A stretch of DNA of 6,938 bases from Chitinophaga pinensis (GCA_945861175.1 CAMATR010000093.1:1-6938); one strand, 5' to 3'. Positions 1-6,938 are shown, numbered from the stretch's first letter. A program made the numbers and translations. Notes: generated by a model from the letters alone, not told the origin.

Positions 1-1848
1 CATAGCATAAATCGTATGAAAACATTACAAGTTGAAGAATTAACTTCCGGTGAACTTCGAAAAGCCGCTTGCTGTAATCTTTCAGAATCCTTCGAAACCA
101 ATGCATCGGTGGATGTAAATATTACGGACGCAGTTTCAGGGGCAAAGAAAATTCAACTTATGGGCTTAGATGGTGTTTATACTCAGATTCAAATGGAAAA
201 CATTCCTTATTTGAGGGGTTTAGAGAGTTCATATGGGCTCCATTCTATGTCGGGAACTTGGATAGAATCTATTCAGATAACCAAAGGAACAGGAAATGTT
301 GTAAATGGCTATGAATCGATGGCAGGGTTAATCAATCTAGAATTAAAAAAACCAACTTCGATGGAAAAATTATTTATCAACGCTTATTCTAGTATTTATG
401 GTCGAGAGGAAATTAACCTTAATGCGGGGCACAAATTAACTGAACGCTTAAGCACGGGTTGGTTTGCCCATGCCTCTGGTATGTTTGGTGAGATGGATAA
501 TAATAAAGATGGTTTTCGCGATGTGCCAATGGGAAATAACCTGTCTTTTATGAACCGCTGGCATTATCAAGGAAAAAAAATGGAAGCGCAATTTGGTGCC
601 AATGCTTATTTGAATCAAAAACGAGGTGGACAATTGGGTTATCACTCTCCATCTAGTAATAAGTATGGTGTAGAAATTGATTCAAGACATATAGATGCAT
701 TTGCGAAAACAGGTTTCTTTATGAGAAAACCGACCAATTCTATTGGTATAGTTTATAATCTTAAATATCAAACCGTAGATGCTTTATTTGGTCAAAGAAG
801 GTTCTTTGGTGAAGAAAAAAGGGCTTATATCAATGCATTATTTGAGGGTATAATTGGCACCACAGATCATAAAATCAAATTAGGAACAAGTGGCGTGGCA
901 GTTGATATTACTCAGCAATTGGATTCATTAGAGAAAAAACGGATGGAATTAGTTCCTGGCATCTTTGGTGAATATACTTACACAGGAATCCGATTAACCT
1001 CAGTAGTTGGTTCAAGACTTGATTACCACAATCTTTTTGGCTGGCAATTCTCTCCAAGGCTGCATGCAAAATATACTCTCAGTGAAAAAACAGATGTTCG
1101 CTTTACAGCTGGAAAAGGGTGGCGAGTTCCAAATTATATAATTGATAACATCTCCCTATTGGCAACATCTAAGGATTGGATTAATTTAAATAATTTACTA
1201 CCAGAGATTTCTTGGAATATGGGCGGATCATTCGTTCAAGAATTGAAACTATTTAAAGAAAAGGCCTCTTTTTCGTTGGATTTTTATCACACACAGTTCG
1301 TAAACCAACTGATTGTGGACCGTGAAGGCAGCGCGATTCGTTTTTCAAATGAAACAGGGTTATCCTATTCCAATAGTTTTCAAGGGGAATTCAGCTTTAA
1401 TTTATTGAAAAACTGGGATATGCGCTTCGCTTATAAATACTTGGATGTAAAAGCTAATTATGGCGGAGAAATTCAGCGACAGGTCATGGTACCTAGTCAC
1501 CGTGGCTTGTTTAATACAGGATATAAAAGTCGCAATAAGCGCTGGGAATACAACCTCACCGTCTCAGTTGCAGGTAAATCAAGAATTCCAGGAATGCTAG
1601 CAACAGGCGAAAGCATATATGGTAAAACGTTCGCCATAATCAATGCTCAGTTAACTCATAATTATAAGAAGTGGGAGTTTTACTTAGGGGGTGAAAATCT
1701 TACCAATTACATTCAAAAAAATGCCATCATAGATGCACAGAACCCATTTGGAAGTAAATTTGATGCAACCCAAATATGGGCACCTGTTATGGGTATAAAT
1801 ATATACGCAGGACTGCGTTTTGCCATAAAAAGAGAAACAAAAAAATAA
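1..1848 (+). CDS. TonB-dependent outer-membrane receptor, 5'-truncated by window edge
   Basis: Outer-membrane beta-barrel receptor that would import a ligand (metal chelate or similar) using TonB/ExbBD energy. The reading frame is open from base 1 to the TAA at 1846-1848 (615 residues). An ATG at 16 exists, but the sequence there is already inside the plug domain (EELTSGELRKAACC, then NLSESFETNASVDV), so the true start, signal peptide, any carboxypeptidase-like N-terminal domain and the TonB box should lie upstream. The visible plug runs to about codon 118 (GLDGVYTQIQMENIP; ESIQITKGTGNVVNGYESMAG) and the barrel fills the rest, with a DNNKDGFRD loop near 493-519, the late-barrel GGENLTNY motif, and a final strand YAGLRFAIK followed by a short KRETKK tail. 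The HMA-protein gene starts 19 bases later, so the two are probably co-transcribed. The wording is typical of Bacteroidota receptors; the metal substrate is inferred from the neighbour only. Confidence 0.93.
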   Translation, partial: HSINRMKTLQVEELTSGELRKAACCNLSESFETNASVDVNITDAVSGAKKIQLMGLDGVYTQIQMENIPYLRGLESSYGLHSMSGTWIESIQITKGTGNVVNGYESMAGLINLELKKPTSMEKLFINAYSSIYGREEINLNAGHKLTERLSTGWFAHASGMFGEMDNNKDGFRDVPMGNNLSFMNRWHYQGKKMEAQFGANAYLNQKRGGQLGYHSPSSNKYGVEIDSRHIDAFAKTGFFMRKPTNSIGIVYNLKYQTVDALFGQRRFFGEEKRAYINALFEGIIGTTDHKIKLGTSGVAVDITQQLDSLEKKRMELVPGIFGEYTYTGIRLTSVVGSRLDYHNLFGWQFSPRLHAKYTLSEKTDVRFTAGKGWRVPNYIIDNISLLATSKDWINLNNLLPEISWNMGGSFVQELKLFKEKASFSLDFYHTQFVNQLIVDREGSAIRFSNETGLSYSNSFQGEFSFNLLKNWDMRFAYKYLDVKANYGGEIQRQVMVPSHRGLFNTGYKSRNKRWEYNLTVSVAGKSRIPGMLATGESIYGKTFAIINAQLTHNYKKWEFYLGGENLTNYIQKNAIIDAQNPFGSKFDATQIWAPVMGINIYAGLRFAIKRETKK

Positions 1849-1867
1849 TTATTTAAAATTTAAAATT

Positions 1868-2215
1868 ATGAGAAATACACTTTTAACATTATTGGCCATT
1901 TTTATTTTTAATGGATTAAATGCTCAAGAAAAAAAAACAAAATTTGAAACAGTGACCATTCAAACTTCGGCTCAATGTGGTGAATGTAAGGTTAGAATTG
2001 AAGATGGATTGAATTATACTAAAGGAGTAAAGTTTGCCGAATTGGATTTAGATTCAAAAAAGGTAAGTATAAAATATGCCCCTAAAAAGATATCTTTAAA
2101 GGAAGTTAAAGAAAAAATTAATCTCATCGGTTACGATGCTGATGATTTTAAAGCAAACCCTGATTCTGTTCTCAAATTGCCTGCCTGCTGCCAACCAGGA
2201 GGTATGAAACGTTAA
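1868..2215 (+). CDS. Exported heavy-metal-associated (HMA) domain protein
   Basis: Small periplasmic or exported metal-binding protein of 115 aa. Residues 1-19 form a signal peptide (MRNTLLTLLAIFIFNGLNA, cleavage before Q20). Residues about 25-92 read as one HMA fold: a first beta strand (FETVTIQTSA), the metal site C37-G-E-C40, a helix (KVRIEDGL), then LDLDSKKVSIKYAPKKISLKEVKEKI and IGYDADD. The canonical MxCxxC is here AQCGEC, lacking the Met, as in the family form I know from Bacteroidota. A second cysteine pair, C107-C108 (LPACCQPGG), near the C-terminus may add metal ligands. It lies 19 bases after the TonB-dependent receptor and ends at the probable end of the transcript. Copper is the most likely ion for a CxxC HMA domain, but zinc or another soft metal is possible. 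The start at 1868 directly precedes the signal peptide; the leader is A/T-rich without a Shine-Dalgarno sequence. Confidence 0.9.
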   Translation: MRNTLLTLLAIFIFNGLNAQEKKTKFETVTIQTSAQCGECKVRIEDGLNYTKGVKFAELDLDSKKVSIKYAPKKISLKEVKEKINLIGYDADDFKANPDSVLKLPACCQPGGMKR

Positions 2216-2245
2216 AACATTTCACTTCGTTTACGCGATGTTTTA
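2213..2245 (+). terminator. Weak AT-rich hairpin after the HMA gene
   Basis: An 8-bp inverted repeat, TAAAACAT (2213-2220) and ATGTTTTA (2238-2245), starts in the stop codon of the HMA gene; inside the loop TCG/CGA could add a few pairs. The T-run is part of the right arm and no separate U-tract follows, so this is only a tentative terminator. Its position between a metal operon and a housekeeping gene with its own promoter fits such a role. Confidence 0.35.
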
Positions 2246-2255
2246 CCTAATTTGT

Positions 2256-2285
2256 TTTGAATTCCTTTCATTTATGCTAATTTTG
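2256..2285 (+). promoter_or_regulatory. Bacteroidota-type sigma-A promoter for metK
   Basis: TTTG at 2256-2259 (-33 element), an 18-bp spacer, then TAATTTTG at 2278-2285, a perfect match to the Bacteroidota -7 consensus TAnnTTTG. Transcription would begin near 2290, giving a leader of about 23 nt before the metK ATG at 2313. A second TTTG at 2251-2254 would give a 23-bp spacer and is less likely. The match is seen in the sequence; the start point is inferred. Confidence 0.6.
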
Positions 2286-2312
2286 GGCCTCTATTAAATT
2301 TTTAAATAAAAG

Positions 2313-3563
2313 ATGGCATATTTATTTACTTCTGAGTCTGTATCTGAGGGACATCCTGATAAAGTGGCGGATCAAATTTCTGATGCGTTAATCGATAATT
2401 TCATGGCTTTTGATCCTACATCAAAAGTGGCATGTGAAACATTGGTGACAACGGGACAAGTGGTGCTAGCAGGAGAAGTTAAAACCAGCGTCTATTTGGA
2501 CGTGCAACAAATTGCCAGAGAAGTAATTAAGAAAATTGGATACACCAAAAGTGAGTATATGTTTGAAGCAGATTCGTGTGGTGTACTTTCTGCAATACAT
2601 GAACAATCTTCGGATATCAATCAAGGAGTAGAAAAATCGAATCCTGAAGAGCAAGGAGCAGGGGATCAAGGGATGATGTTTGGATATGCAACCAACGAAA
2701 CAGAAAATTACATGCCACTTGCGCTAGATCTTTCGCACGCTTTATTAATAGAGTTGGCAAATTTGCGCAGAGAGGATAACGAAATAAAATATTTACGACC
2801 GGATGCAAAATCGCAGGTTACATTGGAATATTCCGATGACAACAAACCGGTTCGTATTGACGCGATTGTTATCTCTACGCAGCATGATGATTTCGCACCA
2901 GAAGAGGAAATGTTGGCTAAAATAAAGGCAGATCTTATAGGAATATTAATTCCTAGAGTTAAAGCTAAATACCCCCAATACGCTCATTTATTCAATGATA
3001 AAATCACCTACCATATCAATCCAACGGGGAAATTCGTTATCGGAGGCCCACATGGCGATACAGGTCTGACAGGCAGAAAAATCATCGTGGATACTTACGG
3101 AGGTAAAGGTGCCCACGGCGGTGGAGCGTTTTCAGGAAAAGATCCATCCAAAGTAGACCGTTCAGGAGCTTACGCTACGAGACATATTGCTAAAAATTTA
3201 GTAGCAGCTGGGTTGTGTGACGAGGTTCTCGTTCAGGTGTCGTACGCTATTGGTGTTGCTAAACCAACATCTATCAATGTGGTTTCTTATGGTACTGCAA
3301 AAGTTAATATGACAGATGGTGAGATTAGTAAAATTGTAGAGTCGATTTTTGACATGAGACCCTACTTTATCGAACAAAGACTAAAATTAAGAAACCCAAT
3401 CTATTCGGAAACTGCCGCATATGGTCACATGGGTAGAAAGCACGAAACTGTGACTAAAACGTTTAGATCTCCTAGCGGTAAACTTGAGACAAAGACGGTT
3501 GAATTGTTTACTTGGGAAGAATTGAATTATGTAGATAAAGTAAAAGCTGCTTTTGGAATTTAA
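2313..3563 (+). CDS. metK: S-adenosylmethionine synthetase (methionine adenosyltransferase)
   Basis: Cytoplasmic enzyme that makes S-adenosylmethionine from methionine and ATP, releasing phosphate and diphosphate; essential for methylation. All diagnostic motifs are present: FTSESVSEGHPDK at residues 5-17 (with the catalytic-site His14 and Asp16-Lys17), the ATP-binding signature GAGDQGMMFGYA at 115-126, HGDTGLTGRKIIVDTYGG in the central domain, and the P-loop-like second signature GGGAFSGKD at 269-277 followed by PSKVDRSGAY. The length, 416 aa, exceeds the E. coli enzyme (384 aa) and fits the longer Bacteroidota form. The gene is intact and appears monocistronic: a consensus promoter sits just upstream and a strong terminator 20 bases after the stop. 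The leader (TAAATAAAAG before ATG) is A-rich with no Shine-Dalgarno sequence, as is usual in the phylum. Confidence 0.99.
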   Translation: MAYLFTSESVSEGHPDKVADQISDALIDNFMAFDPTSKVACETLVTTGQVVLAGEVKTSVYLDVQQIAREVIKKIGYTKSEYMFEADSCGVLSAIHEQSSDINQGVEKSNPEEQGAGDQGMMFGYATNETENYMPLALDLSHALLIELANLRREDNEIKYLRPDAKSQVTLEYSDDNKPVRIDAIVISTQHDDFAPEEEMLAKIKADLIGILIPRVKAKYPQYAHLFNDKITYHINPTGKFVIGGPHGDTGLTGRKIIVDTYGGKGAHGGGAFSGKDPSKVDRSGAYATRHIAKNLVAAGLCDEVLVQVSYAIGVAKPTSINVVSYGTAKVNMTDGEISKIVESIFDMRPYFIEQRLKLRNPIYSETAAYGHMGRKHETVTKTFRSPSGKLETKTVELFTWEELNYVDKVKAAFGI

Positions 3564-3583
3564 CCTTATCTTTCTAGATATAG

Positions 3584-3612
3584 AAATCCCGCTCGAAAAG
3601 CGGGATTTTTTG
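3584..3612 (+). terminator. Rho-independent terminator of metK
   Basis: A perfect 10-bp stem, AAATCCCGCT (3584-3593) with AGCGGGATTT (3599-3608), around a 5-nt CGAAA loop, followed by further T residues (a run of six T at 3606-3611). It begins 20 bases after the metK stop. The A-run on the left arm would also allow some termination from the opposite strand. Confidence 0.88.
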
Positions 3613-3632
3613 TTATACCGAAAAAAAGAGGT

Positions 3633-3712
3633 TTAAAATCAATGCTAACCGCTTATCATTCTTTGGTAATATTAAAATCAATTCTACTTAATTTTAATAA
3701 AAAATTGATTTT
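3633..3712 (+). repeat. AAAATCAAT repeat cluster in the LolA-like gene leader
   Basis: The word AAAATCAAT occurs at 3635-3643 and 3674-3682 on the + strand and inverted (ATTGATTTT) at 3704-3712. The two direct copies sit in a 15-base near-repeat, TTAAAATCAATnCTA, at 3633-3647 and 3672-3686 (14 of 15 match). The second and third copies form a perfect 10-bp inverted repeat, 3674-3683 with 3703-3712, separated by 19 bases and ending one base before the start codon at 3714. It could be an operator or an RNA hairpin over the ribosome entry site; low sequence complexity is an alternative explanation. Confidence 0.45.
3662..3696 (+). promoter_or_regulatory. Possible weak promoter for the LolA-like/BNR pair
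   Basis: TTTG at 3662-3665 and TAATTTTA at 3689-3696 match the Bacteroidota promoter with one mismatch in the last base of the -7 box and a long 23-bp spacer. It lies after the metK terminator, where a promoter for the next unit is needed. If used, transcription would start near 3701-3703, close to the ATG at 3714, and the -7 box would sit inside the loop of the inverted repeat there. Confidence 0.25.
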
Positions 3713-3713
3713 T

Positions 3714-4457
3714 ATGAAAATAGTTAGTCTTGTTATAGCTCTTATTGGTTTAAGTTTTTTGTCATCAGCACAGACTGCTGAAGAGGTCGTTGATAAATAC
3801 ATTCAAACTCTTGGCGGTATCGAAAAAATGAATTCAATTGCAAGCATTGAAATGAAAGCAAAAGTTGATTATGGCGGAATGTCTATTCCAATTCAAATGA
3901 TTTCACTTCGTGATGGTAGGACGATTTCGAAAATTAGCTTTCAGGGTCAGGAAATGAGCCAAGGGGCATTTGATGGCACTACTTCTTGGGGGACGAATTT
4001 TATGACAATGAAACCTGAAAAAAATGACGCAGAAACAACTGAAAATGCGAAACGTCAATCCTCAGATTTCGTAACTCCCCTGCTGGATTATAAGAAAAAG
4101 GGATATACACTGGAATTGTTGCGAAATGAAACGATCGAAGGTGTAGAATGTTTGAAAATTAAAGTCACCAAAAAGCCACAGTTAGTGGAAGGTCAAGATT
4201 AACCGAACATTGATTTCTATTATTTTGATAAAGAAAATTATGTGCCTATTGTTGTTGAAGCTGAAATCGCTTCGGGTCAGATGAAAGGGCAAATCTCACA
4301 AACTGTATTTTCAGATTACCAGGAGGTTGAAGGGATTTATTTTCCCTTCTCCATGACACAAAAGATCAAAGATGGACAGGGACAAACAATCGTTTTTGAC
4401 TCAATCGAGTTCAATAAAAAATATGACGATACCATTTTTAAGTTTCCCGGAGAATAA
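3714..4457 (+). pseudogene. LolA-like outer membrane lipoprotein-sorting family protein, interrupted by in-frame stop
   Basis: Exported protein of the LolA-like fold, commonly labelled 'outer membrane lipoprotein-sorting protein'; its exact role in Bacteroidota is unknown to me. The chosen start (3714) places a signal peptide at residues 1-19 (MKIVSLVIALIGLSFLSSA, cleaved before Q20), followed by TAEEVVDKYIQTLGG, typical of the family's mature N-terminus; an in-frame ATG at 3642 would bury the signal peptide and is rejected. Codon 163 is TAA (4200-4202), after KKPQLVEGQD. The same frame goes straight on with PNIDFYYFDKENYVPIVVEAE and ends IFKFPGE at 4457 (84 more residues), which is the expected C-terminal half of the beta-sheet. 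With any sense codon at 163 the protein would be 247 aa. No credible separate start exists for the second half. This is a nonsense pseudogene or a base-call error; the remaining sequence shows no decay. The BNR protein gene begins 28 bases downstream. Confidence 0.82.
4200..4202 (+). other. Premature TAA stop in the LolA-like gene
   Basis: The in-frame TAA lies between GGTCAAGAT and CCGAACATT. One base change from AAA, GAA or CAA (Lys, Glu, Gln) would create it. It is not a frameshift: both halves are in the same phase. The neighbouring genes (receptor, HMA, metK) all end in TAA, so TAA is a true stop in this genome. Confidence 0.9.
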
Positions 4458-4485
4458 TTCCAACCAAAATTTAGATTGAATTGAC

Positions 4486-6938
4486 ATGAAAAAGACACTT
4501 TCATTTCTGATTTTGTCATGTGCTGTATTTTCTGCACAAGGGCAAGAAACTCTTTCCTTGCAAGGGAAAGAATTGTTCGGCGATTTAAAAGCGCGGCAAA
4601 TTGGTCCTGCATTAATGAGCGGTCGAGTAAGTGATATTGAAGGGCATCCCACTAATTCTAGAGTTATTTATATTGGAACCGCTGGTGGAGGTGTTTGGAA
4701 ATCTCAAGATGGTGGAGTTCAATTTTACTCTATTTTTGATGATAATCCACAGTCAATTGGTTCTGTAGCAATTGATCCAGCTGACCCTGACAATACAGTT
4801 TGGGTTGGTACAGGAGAAGTCTGGACCAGAAATAGTGTTTCCATAGGGAATGGGGTGTATCGAACAATTGACGGAGGCAAGAACTGGTCTCATTTGGGAT
4901 TGGAGAAAACGGAGCGCATCGCAGCCATTGAGATTGATCCCAAAGATAAAAATACAGTATACGTTGCTGCTATGGGGGCACTATGGGGCGACAGTGAAGA
5001 TCGTGGAGTATACAAGACAACAGACGGAGGTAAAACTTGGAACAAAATACTCTATGTAAATGCAACAACTGGTTGTTCGGATGTAGTGATGGATCCAAAT
5101 GACCCTTCTGTTCTATATGCTTCTTTTTGGGAATTTAGAAGAACAGCATGGTCTTTTAACTCAGGTGGATTAAATAGTTCATTATACAAAAGTACTGATG
5201 CAGGTAAAACTTGGACGAAAATTCAAACTGGCTTCCCACAAGGCAAACTTGGAAGAATCGCTGTAACAGTGGCGCCTTCCAATTCAAAGATACTTTACGC
5301 AGTTGTAGAAGCAGAAAAAGCTGAACAAAAAGGTTTATACCGTTCAGACGATGCTGGTTTGTCTTGGAAACATTTGAATAGCGATTTTGAATTAACTGTA
5401 AGGCCATTCTATTTTTCAAGAATTGTAGTCGATCCCCGCGATCCTGAAACGGTTGTTAAAGCTGGGTTATCTGGTTCAGTCAGTCACGATGGAGGAAAGA
5501 CTTTCAAAGGGTTAGGATACATGCATTCTGATATTCACGATATCTGGTTTGATGTGAAAGATTCAGACCGAATGTTGGTTGCAACAGATGGGGGTTTATA
5601 TAGATCATTGAATGGGGGAACAACAATGGAAATAGTAGAAAACTTACCTATTTGTATGTTCTATCATGTGAGTGTCGACAATCAGACCCCATACAATATA
5701 TACGGGGGCCTACAAGACAATGGATCATGGTTTGGACCATCAGCTAGTCCGGGCGGAATTGAGGCACGTGATTGGGAATCAATTGGCGCTGGTGATGGTT
5801 TTAGGGTTTATCCCCATCCTACTAATCCAAAAATAATGTATTCTGAAATGCAGGGAGCTGAGGCTGTTTGGCGTTACGATATAGAAAAAAAACAAACAAA
5901 GATTGTTAAACCATTCCCAGTGCAAGGCGACCCGAAATTGCGTTTTAATTGGAATGCAGCAATCACGACAAGTTTGCACGCCCCGGATCGTTTATATATC
6001 GGTAGTCAGTTTTTGCACAAGTCAGATGACATGGGTAATAATTGGATTAAAGTCTCCCCAGATTTGACAACAAACAATCCAGCAAAACAGAATCAAGTTG
6101 AGTCTGGAGGGCTTTCAGCCGACAACTCCGGGGCTGAAAACCATTGTACTATTTTCACTGTTGCTGAATCTCCTTTTGATCAAAATCAGCTATGGATCGG
6201 AACAGATGATGGAAATGTTCAAATTACCAAAGATGGAGGTAAAACTTGGTCAAATGTTACTGTAAACATTAAAGGAGTTCCTGCAAATACTTGGTGTTAT
6301 CATATCGAGGCGAGTGCGTTTGACAAAGGAACTGCCTATGCTGTTTTTGATGGACATACGCGCAATGACAAAAACGTATACGTATACAAAACCACTGATT
6401 TTGGTTTAACATGGAAATCGATCGTTACAACTGATATTAGCGGTTTTGCGCGTAATATTCAAGAAGATCGTGTGAATCCAAATTTACTTTATTTGGGGAC
6501 AGAATTCGGTTTATTCGTTACCATTGATGGAGGTAAAAGTTGGTCAAAATTTACAAACGGTGTGCCTGCTGCGGCTGTTCATTATATTGAACAACATCCT
6601 AAAACAAATGACATTATTTTAGGCACGCACGGTCGTGGAATTATAATCATAGATGACATCAGTCCGCTCAGAGAGTTAACGTCTGATGTATTGGCAAAAC
6701 CTTTGCATTTTTTCACCGGAAAGCCAGTTGAAATGAATGAATCAAGCACTTTTGGCGGATCGAGTGGAGAAACTCAGTTTATTGGCGCGAATCCGTCAAG
6801 TTCAGCCAAAATCATTTACTATCTTTCTAAAAGACACACGTTTGGAAAAATGACACTTGATATTTATGATGCACAGAATAATTGGGTGAATAACATCTCC
6901 CCAGGAAAGCAAAAGGGAATCAATATCGTTGAATGGGG
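4486..6938 (+). CDS. Secreted BNR/Asp-box beta-propeller protein (sortilin/VPS10-like), 3'-truncated by window edge
   Basis: Large exported beta-propeller protein, often labelled 'glycosyl hydrolase' or 'WD40/YVTN/BNR-like repeat protein'; I see no catalytic signature, so enzymatic activity is not supported. The frame is open for 817 codons to the window end. The start at 4486 is fixed by an in-frame TGA at 4477-4479 and by a signal peptide (residues 1-19, MKKTLSFLILSCAVFSAQG, then QE). The propeller opens with IGPALMSGRVSDIEGHP and GTAGGGVWKSQDGG. Asp-box motifs (S/T-x-D-x-G-x-T-W) recur near residues 73, 126, 177, 235, 286, 333, 373, 512, 581, 635 and 679. Other family landmarks are YGGLQDNGSW at 406-415 and HGRGIIIIDD at 715-724. 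The last visible part (about 735-817: KIIYYLSKRHTFGK, LDIYDAQNNW, INIVEWG) looks like the start of a fibronectin/Ig-like domain. A further C-terminal portion, possibly with a secretion signal, lies outside the window. It is probably co-transcribed with the LolA-like gene 28 bases upstream. Confidence 0.93.
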   Translation, partial: MKKTLSFLILSCAVFSAQGQETLSLQGKELFGDLKARQIGPALMSGRVSDIEGHPTNSRVIYIGTAGGGVWKSQDGGVQFYSIFDDNPQSIGSVAIDPADPDNTVWVGTGEVWTRNSVSIGNGVYRTIDGGKNWSHLGLEKTERIAAIEIDPKDKNTVYVAAMGALWGDSEDRGVYKTTDGGKTWNKILYVNATTGCSDVVMDPNDPSVLYASFWEFRRTAWSFNSGGLNSSLYKSTDAGKTWTKIQTGFPQGKLGRIAVTVAPSNSKILYAVVEAEKAEQKGLYRSDDAGLSWKHLNSDFELTVRPFYFSRIVVDPRDPETVVKAGLSGSVSHDGGKTFKGLGYMHSDIHDIWFDVKDSDRMLVATDGGLYRSLNGGTTMEIVENLPICMFYHVSVDNQTPYNIYGGLQDNGSWFGPSASPGGIEARDWESIGAGDGFRVYPHPTNPKIMYSEMQGAEAVWRYDIEKKQTKIVKPFPVQGDPKLRFNWNAAITTSLHAPDRLYIGSQFLHKSDDMGNNWIKVSPDLTTNNPAKQNQVESGGLSADNSGAENHCTIFTVAESPFDQNQLWIGTDDGNVQITKDGGKTWSNVTVNIKGVPANTWCYHIEASAFDKGTAYAVFDGHTRNDKNVYVYKTTDFGLTWKSIVTTDISGFARNIQEDRVNPNLLYLGTEFGLFVTIDGGKSWSKFTNGVPAAAVHYIEQHPKTNDIILGTHGRGIIIIDDISPLRELTSDVLAKPLHFFTGKPVEMNESSTFGGSSGETQFIGANPSSSAKIIYYLSKRHTFGKMTLDIYDAQNNWVNNISPGKQKGINIVEW

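Noticed and set aside
16..1848. ATG at 16 as the true start of the TonB-dependent receptor
   Set aside because: The frame is open from base 1, and the protein at this ATG is already within the plug domain with no signal peptide; the gene almost certainly begins before the window.
2216..2312. SAM riboswitch upstream of metK
   Set aside because: The spacer is under 100 bases, most of it lies before the predicted transcript start, and no multi-helix structure is visible.
3642..3713. Earlier in-frame ATG at 3642 for the LolA-like gene
   Set aside because: It would add 24 residues in front of an otherwise ideal signal peptide and would put the promoter candidate and inverted repeat inside the coding region.
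4200..4202. TAA recoded as an amino acid (altered genetic code or programmed readthrough)
   Set aside because: Three other genes in the window end in TAA at sensible protein ends, and I see no readthrough element; a nonsense mutation or sequence error is simpler.
4242..4457. Separate small gene starting with GTG at 4242
   Set aside because: The GTG is the internal Val of ENYVPIVVEAE; there is no ribosome-binding context, and the fragment is the C-terminal half of the interrupted LolA-like gene in the same frame.
4486..4540. Lipoprotein signal at Cys12 of the propeller protein
   Set aside because: The residues before Cys (ILS) fit the lipobox poorly and would leave a signal peptide of only 11 residues; ordinary cleavage after AQG fits better.
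4850..5059. 69-codon open frame inside the propeller gene
   Set aside because: It is out of frame with a long, well-supported Asp-box protein and its translation has no recognisable features.
5156..5419. Antisense open frames, such as this one and those at 448-645, 2466-2808, 4337-4652 and 5779-5979
   Set aside because: All lie opposite well-supported + strand genes, lack recognisable domains, and are explained as shadows of those genes.

Overview
The window is AT-rich DNA that looks like a member of the Bacteroidota, probably a Flavobacteriales-type organism. The main grounds are: a TonB-dependent receptor with the Bacteroidota-type plug wording; signal peptides ending in '...AQ' or similar; A-rich leaders without Shine-Dalgarno sequences; a good Bacteroidota-type promoter (TTTG, 18 bp, TAATTTTG) before metK; and a long MetK (416 aa). 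The genus cannot be fixed from the sequence alone. All genes lie on the + strand, tightly packed, and no gene-free stretch exceeds 300 bases. I see no RNA genes, mobile elements or CRISPR arrays.

Region 1 (1-2215) is a two-gene unit. The first gene is a TonB-dependent outer-membrane receptor whose 5' part lies before the window. After a 19-base gap comes a small exported heavy-metal-associated (HMA) protein with a CxxC site and a C-terminal CC pair. Together they look like a metal (perhaps copper) handling or uptake module. A weak AT-rich hairpin follows.

Region 2 (about 2251-3612) is metK, a monocistronic housekeeping unit. It has its own promoter, a leader of only about 23 nt, and a strong rho-independent terminator. 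There is no space for a SAM riboswitch.

Region 3 (3613-6938) holds an exported LolA-like 'outer membrane lipoprotein-sorting' type protein followed, 28 bases later, by a large secreted BNR/Asp-box beta-propeller protein (sortilin/VPS10-like) that runs off the right edge. The LolA-like gene is split by a single in-frame TAA at codon 163; homology-like coding sequence resumes in the same frame immediately after it, so this is either a recent nonsense pseudogene or a sequence error. The spacer before it holds a 9-base word (AAAATCAAT) twice directly and once inverted, forming a perfect 10-bp inverted repeat ending one base before the start codon.

I did not find a clearly new biological system here. 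The points most worth a second look are the premature stop, the receptor-HMA pairing and the repeat-bearing leader.
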